From Alicyclobacillaceae bacterium (GTDB lineage Bacteria; Bacillota; Bacilli; Kyrpidiales; Kyrpidiaceae), in the NCBI GenBank assembly GCA_029961045.1, contig JASBVN010000025.1, positions 1-54,987 on the forward strand: 54,987 bases of DNA, read 5' to 3'. The position numbers and the translations under genes are program-made. Below are positions 15,795 to 25,715 of this stretch, piece by piece. How positions within the stretch are numbered: the first letter of the stretch is position 1; each line of letters starts with the position of its first letter. Under the pieces are notes generated by a model, which saw nothing but the letters and a program-made list of their open reading frames with translations, had not been told where the DNA came from and did not search any database.

Positions 15795-17210
15795 TTACAA
15801 AAACTTGCGGGAACCTTTTTTTCCGTCGTAACTGAACAAAATCGGCCGGCCGTCCAGCACCGTCTCCAGGTGCACCGGCCTCCCCCACAATTGATGCACA
15901 TAGGGCAAAGTCTTCTCCACATACTTGACGTCCAACTCCACCCCTTCATATTCGTGTTTGAGATACAGTTCCCCGTTTCGCAGATAATCGCCGTCCTGAA
16001 CCAGAATCACGGGAAATCCGCCGTTTACCCTCTCCGCGCAAAGGGCGTCCCGCACCCTCTCCCAATCGGTCTCGACGATTTTCCATTCTTGCCCCACCTT
16101 TTGATACAAGTACAAATTGAGCTCCTCCACCAGTTCTTTCGTCAAATAATTGCGCAGGAAGGAACTGTCGGTTTCCGTCTCCCGGACCTCGAACATCTTG
16201 GCCCGCCCCTGCCCGGGGCGAAGGCCGAACCGGCGCCGGGCTTCCTCCGGCGGATCGTTCCACCGCTTCTCGATGTCTTCCCAAATGGCCAGGCCCACAT
16301 AATACGGGTTGAGCGACGTTTTCGACGGCAGCACCACACCGGCGTGCATCCGGGAAAATTCGATCACTTCATCCGGCTCCAAATCCATCTCTCTCATGAT
16401 GCGCAGGTGCCAATAGGTGGCCCATCCCTCGTTCATGATCTTCGTCTCGATCTGGGGCCAGAAGTACAACATCTCGTCCCGCAACACCGACAGGATATCC
16501 CGCTGCCAGTCTTCGAGCACCCGGCTGTGCTCCATCAGGAACAAAACCAAATCTTTTTCCGGCCTCGGCGGTACGCGGCGCGGCTCGGGCCGCGCTTCTT
16601 CCCGGACGGGCGCGTCCAACTCCCACAAATCGTCGTATGGCGTCGCCGGCCGCTCCGTTCCCCGCCTCCGCTCCTCCCGCGCCTCCCAGTCCCGGGGGCG
16701 GCGCCGGGACGTCTCCGAGGGATCGATATGCTCCTGCACGGCCAAGGCGGCGTCGAGAAACTGTTCCACCGCCGCCTTGCCGTACGCCAGCTCGTACCCG
16801 CGAATCCGCTCGGCACTGGCCGCCATCGTCTCCACCATAAACCGGGAGGTGTGTGCAAAGTGGACGTTGTTTTTGAAAAAATCGCAGTGGGCCAACACGT
16901 GGGCGCACACGAGCTTGTTTTGGATCAGCGAATTTCCGTCCAGCAAGAAGGCGTAACAGGGATCGGAGTTGATGACCAGCTCATAGATCCGGCTCAATCC
17001 GAAATCGTACTGCATTTTCATCCGCCGGAACGCTTTTCCGAAACTCCAATGGGAAAACCGGGTCGGCATCCCGTACGCCCCAAAGGTGTACAGGATGTCC
17101 GCCGGACAAATCTCAAAGCGCATCTCATAAAAGTCCAGCCCGAATCCCCGGGCCAGCTCCATCATCTGTTCGATGGACTTTTCCAGTTGTTCGATCTCCT
17201 GCCGGTTCAT
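15795..17210 (-). CDS. spoVR: SpoVR family protein
   Basis: The 471-residue product matches the SpoVR family in length and in blocks such as [42 protein letters not shown] and AHCDFFKNN. SpoVR is involved in spore cortex formation in Bacillus; its biochemical role is unresolved. It is third in an operon with prkA and the DUF444 gene, a conserved trio across bacteria. I chose the ATG at 17210, preceded by GAGGAAAGGGGAAGG. An extended reading to 17288 overlaps the preceding gene. The middle (about 190-240) is a low-complexity charged insert. Confidence 0.93.
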   Translation of the reverse strand: MNRQEIEQLEKSIEQMMELARGFGLDFYEMRFEICPADILYTFGAYGMPTRFSHWSFGKAFRRMKMQYDFGLSRIYELVINSDPCYAFLLDGNSLIQNKLVCAHVLAHCDFFKNNVHFAHTSRFMVETMAASAERIRGYELAYGKAAVEQFLDAALAVQEHIDPSETSRRRPRDWEAREERRRGTERPATPYDDLWELDAPVREEARPEPRRVPPRPEKDLVLFLMEHSRVLEDWQRDILSVLRDEMLYFWPQIETKIMNEGWATYWHLRIMREMDLEPDEVIEFSRMHAGVVLPSKTSLNPYYVGLAIWEDIEKRWNDPPEEARRRFGLRPGQGRAKMFEVRETETDSSFLRNYLTKELVEELNLYLYQKVGQEWKIVETDWERVRDALCAERVNGGFPVILVQDGDYLRNGELYLKHEYEGVELDVKYVEKTLPYVHQLWGRPVHLETVLDGRPILFSYDGKKGSRKFL

Positions 17211-17226
17211 CCGCCTTCCCCTTTCC

Positions 17227-18387
17227 TCACGAAGCATCTTTCTCCACAGGGACGGGCGAGAAAAAGGTTTTGAGCGCTTGATACACATCGGCTTTGTCCC
17301 GGATGAGAATGCTCCGAAACTTCGGATCGCCGATGGCGCGGAAAGCGCTCATCAAGGTGGAGGGGCGCTGGTACTGATTGACTTCCCCGTAGCCGAAGAT
17401 GTTGCACCGGTCGATCAACCGGCGCACCAACTGGACACAGCGGTCGTTATCCGACGACAAATTGTCGCCGTCGGAAAAGTGAATGGGATAGACGTTCCAA
17501 CGCCGGACCGGGTACTCGCTGTCCACCAGCTCCAAAGCCAGTTGGTAGGCAGAGGAACAGATCGTTCCCCCGCTCTCTCCTTTGGTGAAAAACTCCGCCT
17601 CGCTGACCACCTTGGCCTCGGTGTGGTGAGCGATAAAGACGATCTCCACCTTTTGGTATTTCGTCCGCAAGAACCGGACCGTCCAGAAAAAAAAGGTCCG
17701 GGCCATATATTTTTCGAACACTCCCATCGAACCGGAAGTATCCATCATGGCCAGCACAACGGCATTGGAGGTGGGCTGTTCCACATCCTCCCAAGTCTTG
17801 TACCGCAAATCGTCCGGCGAAATGCGGTGGATCCCCGGTTGGCCCCGCATGGCGTTGCGCTTGAGGGTCTCGAGAATGGTCCGCTTCTTGTCGATGTTGG
17901 CGGACAGCCCCTTTTTCCGCACGTCGTTGAACCGAATGTCGGTCATCTCCATCTGCTCTTGTTCTTTGGGCAGCAAGTTGGGCAATTCAAGGTCCCGGAA
18001 CAGGACGTCTTCGATTTCCTCCACCGAAACATCCGCCTCGTAATAGTCCACTCCCGGCTGATCCCCGGCCCCGGGCCCCGCTCCGTCCCCCGGGGCCGGC
18101 CGGGCCTCCCGGCCCAGCACATCCCCGACCTTGGCCTTCCCGTCTCCGGTGCCGGCGTGGGGGCGTTTCTCATAATTGAACCGGAACCTGTACTCGTCGA
18201 GGGAGCGGATGGGCACCTTCACAATTTGTTTGCCGTCGGTCATGATGATGCTTTCCTCGGTAATCAGATCCGCCAGATTTTGACGGATCGCCTCCCGCAC
18301 CTTTTCCTGGTGGCGCTGTTGATCCTGAAAACCCTTGCGGTGCAGGGACCAGTCTTCCTTGGAAATGGTGAACGAACCCGGCGTCAC
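17227..18387 (-). CDS. yhbH: YhbH/YeaH family protein (DUF444, VWA-like)
   Basis: The 386-residue protein contains a VWA-type metal-site motif MDTSGSMG and the family blocks [20 protein letters not shown] and [16 protein letters not shown]. It belongs to the YhbH/YeaH family encoded next to the PrkA kinase. A Gly/Pro-rich stretch at about 80-110 links the N- and C-terminal parts. The GTG start has a GGGGGAGG site. It lies 25 bases after prkA and 16 before spoVR, so the three are probably co-transcribed. Confidence 0.92.
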   Translation of the reverse strand: MTPGSFTISKEDWSLHRKGFQDQQRHQEKVREAIRQNLADLITEESIIMTDGKQIVKVPIRSLDEYRFRFNYEKRPHAGTGDGKAKVGDVLGREARPAPGDGAGPGAGDQPGVDYYEADVSVEEIEDVLFRDLELPNLLPKEQEQMEMTDIRFNDVRKKGLSANIDKKRTILETLKRNAMRGQPGIHRISPDDLRYKTWEDVEQPTSNAVVLAMMDTSGSMGVFEKYMARTFFFWTVRFLRTKYQKVEIVFIAHHTEAKVVSEAEFFTKGESGGTICSSAYQLALELVDSEYPVRRWNVYPIHFSDGDNLSSDNDRCVQLVRRLIDRCNIFGYGEVNQYQRPSTLMSAFRAIGDPKFRSILIRDKADVYQALKTFFSPVPVEKDAS

Positions 18388-18412
18388 GATACCTCCCCCC
18401 TCTGTGGCCCGG

Positions 18413-20311
18413 TCACCGGTTCAGCAAACTGCCGGTGTACCGCAAGAGTTCGTTGGCGCAAATCGAACAGTAGCCGTGTTCTTCGATGAGCCGCTTGGTG
18501 ACTTCGTTGATCTTCTTCAACTGCTGGGCATCGGGCGTTTTCGTGGACGTGGTGATTTTCACCACATCCTTCAGGTCCGCGAACAACTTTTTCTCGATGG
18601 CCTCCCGGAGCCGCTCGTGGGAGTGGTATTCGAATTTGCGGCCCCGCCGGGCGTAGGTGGACATGCGGATCAAGATCTCCTCCCGGAACGCCTTTTTGGC
18701 GTTCTCCGAGATCCCGATTTGCTCCTCGATGGACCGCATCAGCTTTTCATCGGGATCGATCTCCTCCCCGGTAACGGGATCCCGAATTTTTTGCCAATTG
18801 CAGTACGCCTCCACGTTGTCCAGATAATTCTCGAACAGCGTTCGGGCCGATTCTTCATAGGAGTACACAAACGCCTTCTGCACCTCTTTTTTGGCCATCT
18901 CATCGTACTCTTTCCGGGCGACGGCGATGAAATTGAGGAGCCGCTCCCGGTCTTCTTTCGTGATCGAAGGATGCTGGTCCAGCCCGTCCTTTAAAGCGCG
19001 GAGGACATCCAGGGCGTTGATGCACGGGGTGTCCCGCCGGATGAGGGCGCTGGAGATGCGGTTGATGACGTACCGGGGATCGATGCCGGTCATCCCCTCG
19101 TCCGGCGCCTCCTGGCGCAATTCCTCGATGTCCTTCTCCTTGAAACCCTCCACGTTCTCTCCGTCGTACAGGCGCATTTTCTTCACGAGATCCATACCCT
19201 GTTTTTTGGACTCCCGCAATCGGGTCAACACCGAGAAAATCGCGGCGGTGCGCAGGGCGTGGGGCGCGATGTGGACGTCGCGCAAATCGCTCTGCCGCAC
19301 CAGTTTCTCGTAGATCCGGACCTCGTCCGAAACCCGGAGATTGTAAGGAATGGGCATCACGATCATGCGGGACTGAAGGGCTTCGTTTTTTTTGTTGGCA
19401 ATAAAAGCTTTATATTCGGTCTCATTGGTGTGCGCCACAATCATTTCGTCCGCCGAAATCAGGGCGAAACGGCCCGCTTTAAAATTTCCTTCCTGGGTCA
19501 GGGACAGGAGATGCCACAGGAATTTTTCGTCGCATTTAAGCATTTCTTGGAATTCCATGAGTCCGCGGTTCGCTTTGTTCAATTCCCCGTCGAACCGGTA
19601 CGCCCGGGGATCCGACTCGGAGCCGTATTCGGAAATGGTGGAGAAATCGATGCTCCCGGTCAGGTCGGCAATGTCCTGGGATTTGGGATCCGACGGGCTG
19701 AAGGTGCCGATCCCGATCCGGTCGTCCTCGGAAAACAGCACCCGTTCCACGGGCACCTCTTCGACGCGATTGCCGTATTCCAATTGAACCCGAAGGCGGC
19801 AGGACGGGCACAGATTGCCTTCGATCTTCACGCCGAACTCCCGCTCGAATTCGGGGCGCAACTCCGGCGGAATGAGATGAAGCGGCTCCTCGTGCATCGG
19901 GCACCCTTTGATCCCGTACAGGGCCCCTTCGTCCGTCCGGGTGAACCGCTCCAATCCCCGCTTGAGCATCGTCACGATGGTGGATTTGCCCCCGCTGACG
20001 GGGCCCATCAGCAACAGAATCCGCTTTCGCACATCGAGGCGCTTGGCCGCCGAATGAAAATACTCCTCCACGAGGCGTTCGATGGCGGCGTCCAGTCCGA
20101 AAATCTCGGACTCGAAAAATTTATAATGTTTGCGGCCTTGTTCATCGGTGTACACACCGGCCGAAGCAATCATATGATAGATCCGCGCGTGTGCGGACTG
20201 GGCGACATGCGGTTTGGCCCGGACAATGTCGAGGTAGTCCCGGAACGTTCCCTCCCAACGGAGTTGCTCTTCGCGAGCCCGGTATTCCGACAGGCGGTTT
20301 AAGATGTCCAT
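18413..20311 (-). CDS. prkA: PrkA serine protein kinase
   Basis: A 632-residue AAA+ protein with the PrkA-type P-loop [10 protein letters not shown] near residue 108 and a C-terminal PrkA domain. Other family blocks are [32 protein letters not shown] and [14 protein letters not shown]. In E. coli (YeaG) and Bacillus it takes part in stress, stationary-phase and sporulation control; protease activity has also been reported for the family. It is the first gene of the prkA-yhbH-spoVR operon. I could not find a convincing sporulation-sigma promoter before it. Confidence 0.95.
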   Translation of the reverse strand: MDILNRLSEYRAREEQLRWEGTFRDYLDIVRAKPHVAQSAHARIYHMIASAGVYTDEQGRKHYKFFESEIFGLDAAIERLVEEYFHSAAKRLDVRKRILLLMGPVSGGKSTIVTMLKRGLERFTRTDEGALYGIKGCPMHEEPLHLIPPELRPEFEREFGVKIEGNLCPSCRLRVQLEYGNRVEEVPVERVLFSEDDRIGIGTFSPSDPKSQDIADLTGSIDFSTISEYGSESDPRAYRFDGELNKANRGLMEFQEMLKCDEKFLWHLLSLTQEGNFKAGRFALISADEMIVAHTNETEYKAFIANKKNEALQSRMIVMPIPYNLRVSDEVRIYEKLVRQSDLRDVHIAPHALRTAAIFSVLTRLRESKKQGMDLVKKMRLYDGENVEGFKEKDIEELRQEAPDEGMTGIDPRYVINRISSALIRRDTPCINALDVLRALKDGLDQHPSITKEDRERLLNFIAVARKEYDEMAKKEVQKAFVYSYEESARTLFENYLDNVEAYCNWQKIRDPVTGEEIDPDEKLMRSIEEQIGISENAKKAFREEILIRMSTYARRGRKFEYHSHERLREAIEKKLFADLKDVVKITTSTKTPDAQQLKKINEVTKRLIEEHGYCSICANELLRYTGSLLNR

Positions 20312-20370
20312 TTCGTCTCCCCCTTTTCATCGGGCTCTTGCCCCGGTTCCTCTCCGGAAGGGTTGCGATT

Positions 20371-20399
20371 TTGTAAAATATATTCGGGCCTGGTAGGAT
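20371..20399 (+). promoter_or_regulatory. Possible sigma-A promoter of the transglutaminase-like gene
   Basis: TTGTAA (20371-20376) and TAGGAT (20394-20399) have a 17-base spacer, about 110 bases ahead of the chosen start. Both elements deviate from consensus. The AT-rich patch also lies upstream of the divergent prkA gene. Confidence 0.35.
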
Positions 20400-20508
20400 G
20401 ATAGTACCGGTGCCACGGTCACCGGTCACAAGGGGACAGCGTCCCGCGTATTCCATTTATATGCACCTCTCAAGTGCCTGTTGCCTGATGTCGCGGAGGT
20501 GTCGTCGA

Positions 20509-21645
20509 TTGGACCAGAACTGGATCACGTTGATCGCGGGGTTCCTGCTCCTGTCCCCCGTGCTCGTAGGTTTTTGGCGAGGACTTCCCTCTGAATTGGA
20601 ATGGATGAAATACAGCGTCCGTTCCGCTCTGGGATCCGTCCAGTGGATTGCCGCGACCCTCGCGGCTTTGTGGATTTTGCGGACAATCGCGGCGGAAAAT
20701 CCCTGGAACCTATCTCAGTTGGAGTGGCTGCGCCGCCAGCTCAACACCAACTTGATCTCCTGGGCCGCAGCCCTGCCGGTGACCGCCTTTCTCATCTCTT
20801 GGTTCCTGGACCTGTTCGTCCAGCCGCTGGCCGGCTTCGGGGTGAACGTGCTGCACCGGTTGCAGGGGTGGGCGGCGCGCCTGCCCAAGGGAATGAGCCG
20901 CCTTCTGGGGGCCCTGCTCCAGATTCCCCGGGGCATGTTGCACCTGTTGATTTTCGTGGCCGCCGTCCACCTGGTGTTGCCGTACATCCACGCCCCGTCG
21001 GTCGCCTTGATGGCCCAGCAGAGCCCTCTTTACCGGTGGGCAGACAATCGCGTCGTCGGGCCGCTGCTCTCCAGCCCCTTGGTCAAACGCCTGCCGGTGT
21101 TGGGAGAGCAGGCCGGCCGGTGGTTTGACGAACTCAGCCGGGAAGCGGCGAAAAGCAGTCCTCCCGCCGCCCGGGGATTTCTGACGTGGCAGACGCGCTT
21201 CCATTCCAATCCCGAAATCGACGCCCTCGCCCGAACCCTCGTGGAGGGGAGCCGCACCGATCGAGAAAAGGCGTACCGGCTGTACAAGTGGATCGGAGAT
21301 CACATCGCCTACGATGAAGAAAAAGCGGCCCTGATCGAAGCGGGCCGCGTGCAGACGCTCTCTTTCGGGGCGGTGCCCACCTTTGAAAGCCGGAAAGGAG
21401 TCTGTTCCGATTATTCCTCCCTCATGGTCGCCATGGGGCGGGCCGTGGGACTCCGGGTGAAACAGGAATTCGGCCTGGCGGTCCTCCCCGACGGCACCGG
21501 AGGCCCCCATGCGTGGAATGTGGTATACCTGGCCGACGAACAAAAGTGGATCCCCTGCGACCCGACCTGGGAGCAGGCGGGAAATTACTTTGACAACCCG
21601 GATTTCTACGCGACGCACAAGCCGGAACATCAAGAAGGACCGTGA
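20509..21645 (+). CDS. Membrane-anchored transglutaminase-like protein
   Basis: About 378 residues. The N-terminal 180 or so hold four likely membrane segments (ITLIAGFLLLSPVLVGFW, WIAATLAALWIL, LISWAAALPVTAFLISWFL, LLIFVAAVHLVLPYI). The C-terminal half is a transglutaminase-like domain with Cys in KGVCSDYSSL, His in PHAWNVVY and Asp in CDPTWEQ, the expected triad order. Such proteins may act as proteases or in wall or spore assembly; the substrate is unknown. The TTG at 20509 is preferred because GGAGGTG precedes it by 8 bases and it starts just before the first hydrophobic segment. Confidence 0.8.
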   Translation: MDQNWITLIAGFLLLSPVLVGFWRGLPSELEWMKYSVRSALGSVQWIAATLAALWILRTIAAENPWNLSQLEWLRRQLNTNLISWAAALPVTAFLISWFLDLFVQPLAGFGVNVLHRLQGWAARLPKGMSRLLGALLQIPRGMLHLLIFVAAVHLVLPYIHAPSVALMAQQSPLYRWADNRVVGPLLSSPLVKRLPVLGEQAGRWFDELSREAAKSSPPAARGFLTWQTRFHSNPEIDALARTLVEGSRTDREKAYRLYKWIGDHIAYDEEKAALIEAGRVQTLSFGAVPTFESRKGVCSDYSSLMVAMGRAVGLRVKQEFGLAVLPDGTGGPHAWNVVYLADEQKWIPCDPTWEQAGNYFDNPDFYATHKPEHQEGP

Positions 21646-21652
21646 AGCGATT

Positions 21653-21684
21653 ACCCCCGGGGAGGATATACTAAACCCGGGGGT
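21653..21684 (+). other. Perfect hairpin between two genes, overlapping a translation start region
   Basis: ACCCCCGGG (21653-21661) pairs perfectly with CCCGGGGGT (21676-21684) around a 14-base loop containing GAGGATATACTAAA. It lies just after the transglutaminase-like gene. No clean T-run follows (GGTTGGTTT). It may be an attenuator, or it may hide the start signals of the next small gene. Confidence 0.5.
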
Positions 21685-21691
21685 GGTTGGT

Positions 21692-21910
21692 TTGGAGGAC
21701 ATCCGGAGGATCGCTCGAGAGGCCGCCGCCGGGCGGCCCGTCACGGTGCAGATGTTGTCCTATGGGGCCACCGTCAAAACGGACAACCTGCAGACGAGGG
21801 CAGACATCGCCGAGGCGCTGGAGCGGGCGGGCTACGCGGTGCAGCCGGTGTTTGCAGAAGGGGACGCCCTGGCGTACCACCTAAACGTCAGTTTGCCGGT
21901 GATGCATTGA
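21692..21910 (+). CDS. Small protein of unknown function
   Basis: About 72 residues beginning LEDIRRIAREAAAGRPVTV. The pattern is one helix, a strand-like VTVQMLSYG, a second helix with TRADIAEALERAGYAV, and a hydrophobic end. I do not recognise a family. The start is uncertain: a TTG at 21692 follows GGGGGTGG by a few bases, and a GTG at 21683 in the same frame lies inside the hairpin arm. It is probably transcribed with the transglutaminase-like gene, and it ends six bases before the convergent L,D-transpeptidase gene. Confidence 0.5.
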   Translation: MEDIRRIAREAAAGRPVTVQMLSYGATVKTDNLQTRADIAEALERAGYAVQPVFAEGDALAYHLNVSLPVMH

Positions 21911-21915
21911 CCCGC

Positions 21916-22521
21916 CTAGTCGTGGATCACCACTTTTGTCCCGACGGGGATATTCTCGTAAAACCACTTGGCGTCTTCCATCGAGAGGCGAAGACAACCG
22001 TGGGAAGCTTTCTGGCCGAGTTTTTTCGCTTCCGATTCGATAATCCGGTGGTTTTCGTCCATGGGGACGCTGTGAAAGAGGAATTCTAGACCCTGGAATG
22101 CCACCCAGTACATCGCCCCCTCTTTGATCTGGGGGTTGTAGAACCACGTATCCCGGTAGGGAAGAATGTAAAACGTCCCCCGGGGCGTCGTGTTGTCGGG
22201 ACTCGTATCCAGTCCCGACGAGGTCACCATTTCCCTCAGCACGCGGTCGCCGTCTTTGATGTACACCCGCTGCCGGGACAAATCGCAGTCGATCCAGAGG
22301 TTTTTCATGTTCTTCAGTTCGGCCATCGTCAGATCCGCCCGGGGAGGTGGGGCGGCGGAAGCGGAGCTTCCGGAACCGGTTTGAGGTGCAACACCGGGGG
22401 AATGGACCGCCGGATGGGCATCCAGCGGCTGCGCCGCACCTCCTCCGGGGCCTCCCGCCCCACATCCCGCCAACACCATCCCCAGCACCGCCGCCCCCCA
22501 CCACGCCATCCCGCTTTTCAT
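21916..22521 (-). CDS. L,D-transpeptidase lipoprotein (YkuD family)
   Basis: The 201-residue product starts with a lipoprotein signal ending in MVLAGCGAGG (lipidated Cys20). A Pro/Ala/Ser-rich linker follows, then a YkuD domain with catalytic motif SHGCLRLSMEDAKWFY. Such enzymes make 3-3 crosslinks or attach proteins to peptidoglycan outside the membrane. The ATG overlaps the upstream stop as ATGA, suggesting translational coupling to the phosphorylase gene. A second ATG at 22509 would shorten the signal. Confidence 0.87.
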   Translation of the reverse strand: MKSGMAWWGAAVLGMVLAGCGAGGPGGGAAQPLDAHPAVHSPGVAPQTGSGSSASAAPPPRADLTMAELKNMKNLWIDCDLSRQRVYIKDGDRVLREMVTSSGLDTSPDNTTPRGTFYILPYRDTWFYNPQIKEGAMYWVAFQGLEFLFHSVPMDENHRIIESEAKKLGQKASHGCLRLSMEDAKWFYENIPVGTKVVIHD

Positions 22522-23378
22522 CCTCTTTCCCACTCCCGGTTGCCGACGTTTTCCTTCCGCAACAGCGTGTCCTTTCGCAAGTCCCTGCATCCGCAGTCCT
22601 CTTCCGGACCCGTTCGGCTCAGGGCCCTGAGGAGGATGCGCCCCACCGCTCTGGATTCCCGGAAGAACAACTCCCGCAACTCTTCGTGCTCCCAATCCCG
22701 CACCACGCCTTCGGCGTAGTTGACCACCAGATCCAACCGGGCGTAGCAGGCGCCGATTTCCCGGGCCAAGTACACCTCCGGGCACATGCTCTGCCCGATC
22801 ACGTCCGCCCCCATCATCCGGAGGGCCTGCACCTCCGCCACGCTCTCAAAATGCCGGCCGTCGGTGTTGGCGTACACCGCGCGGTCGAACACCCGGCCCA
22901 GCCCCTCCTCTTCGGCGGCCTCCGCCAGCCGGCGCCGGCCGTAGGGGCAGGTGGGGCGCCGCATGATCAGGAGGTACGGCCCTCCCAGGCCCACGTCCTT
23001 GCGCATCGACTGGTCGATGTAATCGTGGGGGATGACGATGTCGCGCACCTTCAACAGGTGATTGCAGGCCCCCACGCCCCCTTCGGCGAAGATTTTCCGG
23101 ACGCCGGCCTGCCGGAAGACCCAAAACAACTGTTGGGAGGCGACCCCCCGGGGAACGCCTTCCTCCGGCCGCCACCCGTGCATTTTAACCGTCCACACGC
23201 GTTTGTCCCCGAGGCGAAACAACTTCATCTCCGGCCCGGTTCCGTAGGGGGTTTCAAACCGCACGCCGGCTTTCAGCACTTCGACGCCGTCGAAGCCGAC
23301 GTCTTCGGGAAAATGAATCGAAAAGGTGCTCGACCCGCCTATGATGGCATAATCCGCCGGATCCACGCGCTCCCCCAT
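22518..23378 (-). CDS. mtnP: Purine nucleoside phosphorylase family, probable methylthioadenosine phosphorylase
   Basis: A 286-residue enzyme of the MTAP/PNP-II family. Visible motifs are YAIIGGSS at the N-terminus, FAEGGVGACNHLLKVRDIV, IPHDYIDQS and MCPEVYLAREIGACYARLDL. The last corresponds to the MTMPEVVLAREA-type segment that contacts the sugar and base. It would split methylthioadenosine, or a related purine nucleoside, with phosphate. Several active-site positions differ from classic MTAP (QSMCPEV, VVNYAEGV), so the preferred base is not certain. It forms a compact group with trmL and the transpeptidase gene. Confidence 0.72.
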   Translation of the reverse strand: MGERVDPADYAIIGGSSTFSIHFPEDVGFDGVEVLKAGVRFETPYGTGPEMKLFRLGDKRVWTVKMHGWRPEEGVPRGVASQQLFWVFRQAGVRKIFAEGGVGACNHLLKVRDIVIPHDYIDQSMRKDVGLGGPYLLIMRRPTCPYGRRRLAEAAEEEGLGRVFDRAVYANTDGRHFESVAEVQALRMMGADVIGQSMCPEVYLAREIGACYARLDLVVNYAEGVVRDWEHEELRELFFRESRAVGRILLRALSRTGPEEDCGCRDLRKDTLLRKENVGNREWERG

Positions 23379-23403
23379 GGCCTTCCCTCCTTCTTTTGGC
23401 GCG

Positions 23404-23877
23404 TCAAACCAATCCCGGAAACCCGTTTTGCCGCAGCGCCTCGAACAAGACCAGCGCTACGGAGTTGGACAGGTTCAGCGAGCGGGCTTCGGGGCGGATC
23501 GGAATCCGCACCGTCTGATCCCGAAACCGCGCCAGCAGGTCTTCCGGCAACCCCCGGGTCTCCTTGCCGAACACGAGAAAATCGCCGGCCCGGTACCGGA
23601 TGTCGGCATAGGACCGGACGCCCTTGGTACTGAAATAAAAAAAACGCCCTTCGGGGTATTTCTCCAAGAGTTCCTCAAAATGATCGTGATACTCAATGTC
23701 TACGAGATGCCAATAATCGAGTCCCGCCCTTTTGAGATCCCGGTCTTCCACCGAGAATCCGAGGGGCCGCACCAAATGCAGCTTGGTTCCCGTGGCGGCG
23801 CAGGTTCGCGCCACATTCCCGGTGTTCGGCGGGATTTCCGGTTCCACCAACACGATGTGAAAGCGACGATCCGACAT
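23404..23877 (-). CDS. trmL: tRNA (cytidine/uridine-34 2'-O)-methyltransferase TrmL
   Basis: A compact SPOUT methyltransferase of 157 residues. It has IVLVEPEIPPNTGNVARTCA at the N-terminus, LVFGKETRGLPEDLL in the middle and RSLNLSNSVALVLFEALRQ at the C-terminal knot, the standard TrmL motifs. It methylates the wobble ribose of leucine tRNAs with S-adenosylmethionine. The ATG at 23877 has a GGAGGG site. Confidence 0.93.
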   Translation of the reverse strand: MSDRRFHIVLVEPEIPPNTGNVARTCAATGTKLHLVRPLGFSVEDRDLKRAGLDYWHLVDIEYHDHFEELLEKYPEGRFFYFSTKGVRSYADIRYRAGDFLVFGKETRGLPEDLLARFRDQTVRIPIRPEARSLNLSNSVALVLFEALRQNGFPGLV

Positions 23878-23927
23878 CGGTTCCCTCCTCGCCCGTCGCG
23901 CCGGATCCAGGTAATTCCTGAGAGACA

Positions 23928-25715
23928 TCACGCCAACGAGGCCGGGGGCCAACGTTTCGGAAGCCGGACCGTAAACCGGCTCCCGCGGCCGGGTGCACTC
24001 TGGACTTCCACCCGGCCTCCGTGCAGTTGAACGATGTGCTTGACGATCGCCAGCCCGAGACCGGTCCCCCCGGTGCTCCGCGCCCGGGCCTTGTCGACCC
24101 GGTAGAATCGCTCGAACACGCGTTCCTGGTCCTCCGGCGGAATACCGATTCCCGTGTCGGAGACCTCGATCTTCACTTCCTGGTCCGAACCCGAGACGGA
24201 CACGTGAATCTTCCCGCCGGAGGGGGTGTATTTGATCGCGTTGTCGATGAGATTGCTCAACACCTGCCGCAGCCGGTCCGGATCCACTTCGGCCGAGCAG
24301 TCGCCTTGGGCTTCCGCGGACAAGAAAGACCCGGCCGTTTCGGCCAGATACATGTAGTCCTCCGCCACTTCCCTGGCCAATAGCCCCACGTCCACCGGCA
24401 CCCGGTTCAGGGATACCGAATGGGATTCGAGGCGGGACAGGTCCAACAGGTCGCGGACCAGCCGTTCCAGGCGCCGGGCCTCCCGGTCGATCAGATCGAG
24501 GAAGCGACGCTGTTCCTCTTGATCCAACTCCTCCTCCACCAAGGTCTCCGTCAATCCCCGAATCGCCGTGACCGGGGTCTTGAGTTCGTGAGAGACATTG
24601 GTGACAAACTCCCGCCGCACCTGCTCCAGCCTCCGGCGTTCGGTCACGTCGTGAACAATGATCACCGCTCCCCCGCTCCCGGCCCCCGGACCCTTGTGAA
24701 TCGGCTCGACATACGCCTCCACCAGCCGGCCGCCTCCGGGGCCGAAAACCCCCTCGTACCGGTCCCCGACCCCTTCCCGCAGAGCCCGGTCAATGATCGC
24801 ATAAAGGGGATAGAGGGCGGCGACCCCCCAAAACCGGCGGCCGATCACCCGCTCCTCCCCGAGGAACTCCGCCATGGCCGGATTCAACAACTCCACCCGG
24901 CCCCGGTCGTCCAGCGCCATGACCCCGCTGACCAGGTGCCGGAGTACGACCTCCAGGCGGTCCTTTTCCAAATACAATTTGTCGACGCTCACCGCCAATT
25001 CCTCGGAAGAACGCTGGAGAGCGCCGGCCATGTCGAGAAGCGAAGAAGCAAACCGGCCCAATTCGTCCCGCCGGGACCAAGACAGGGCGCGAAACCGGCC
25101 CCTCGCCCAGTCGGCGACCGCCTCTTCGAGCATTTTCAGACCGTTGCGCAGATCCCGGGCCACCAGTGCGGACCACAGCAGACCTGCGGCCGCGCTGGAC
25201 AACAAGCCGATCAGCCACGGCCACCAAGCGCCGAAGGGTTTCACCACCTGAGCCATGGGGGTCTGCAACCAGACGGCCCCTTCCACCCTGTCCCCGATCC
25301 GCACCGGCGCCGCCGCCCGAACGAACAGGCGGCCGTCGGGCGCTTGGAACACCTCCGCAGCCACCGCCCCGGCGAGGGCTTGTTCCGCCTCCTCTCCGGG
25401 GCCCTCCGGCCGGGGTGCGGAAAAATCGGGAGAAACCGCCGATGTGACAGGCGATTTGTCCCGGCCCAACACCCGGCACTCCCCGCCGAGTAAGACGGCT
25501 GTCCGTTCCGCCCAGCCCGCGAGCCTCATCCGATCGGCCCACCGCGCCTCGGCGTCCGCCGCCGCCAGCACCGCTTCCCGGCCGGCGATCCTCCGGACCT
25601 CCTCCGCCGATTGCCGGATCTCGCCCCGGGCCACCAACAACCCCGTCCACAGGGAGGCTCCCGCGGCTGCGACCGTGCCCAAGACGACAATCCGGCGGCT
25701 CAACGAACCTCCCAT
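23928..25715 (-). CDS. phoR: PhoR/ResE-type sensor histidine kinase
   Basis: The 595-residue kinase has TM1 at the N-terminus and an extracytoplasmic region of about 130 residues. TM2 (WWPWLIGLLSSAAAGLLWSA), a HAMP-like stretch and a PAS domain (DDRGRVELLNPAMAEF) follow. HisKA has H in NVSHELKTPVTAIRG, and HATPase_c has an N box LIDNAIKY, DTGIGIP and GGTGLGLAIVKHIV. The order is that of PhoR. The gene overlaps the response regulator by 16 bases, and the pair follows the pst genes. A role in phosphate sensing fits this context, but ResE-like kinases share the same architecture. Confidence 0.88.
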   Translation of the reverse strand: MGGSLSRRIVVLGTVAAAGASLWTGLLVARGEIRQSAEEVRRIAGREAVLAAADAEARWADRMRLAGWAERTAVLLGGECRVLGRDKSPVTSAVSPDFSAPRPEGPGEEAEQALAGAVAAEVFQAPDGRLFVRAAAPVRIGDRVEGAVWLQTPMAQVVKPFGAWWPWLIGLLSSAAAGLLWSALVARDLRNGLKMLEEAVADWARGRFRALSWSRRDELGRFASSLLDMAGALQRSSEELAVSVDKLYLEKDRLEVVLRHLVSGVMALDDRGRVELLNPAMAEFLGEERVIGRRFWGVAALYPLYAIIDRALREGVGDRYEGVFGPGGGRLVEAYVEPIHKGPGAGSGGAVIIVHDVTERRRLEQVRREFVTNVSHELKTPVTAIRGLTETLVEEELDQEEQRRFLDLIDREARRLERLVRDLLDLSRLESHSVSLNRVPVDVGLLAREVAEDYMYLAETAGSFLSAEAQGDCSAEVDPDRLRQVLSNLIDNAIKYTPSGGKIHVSVSGSDQEVKIEVSDTGIGIPPEDQERVFERFYRVDKARARSTGGTGLGLAIVKHIVQLHGGRVEVQSAPGRGSRFTVRLPKRWPPASLA

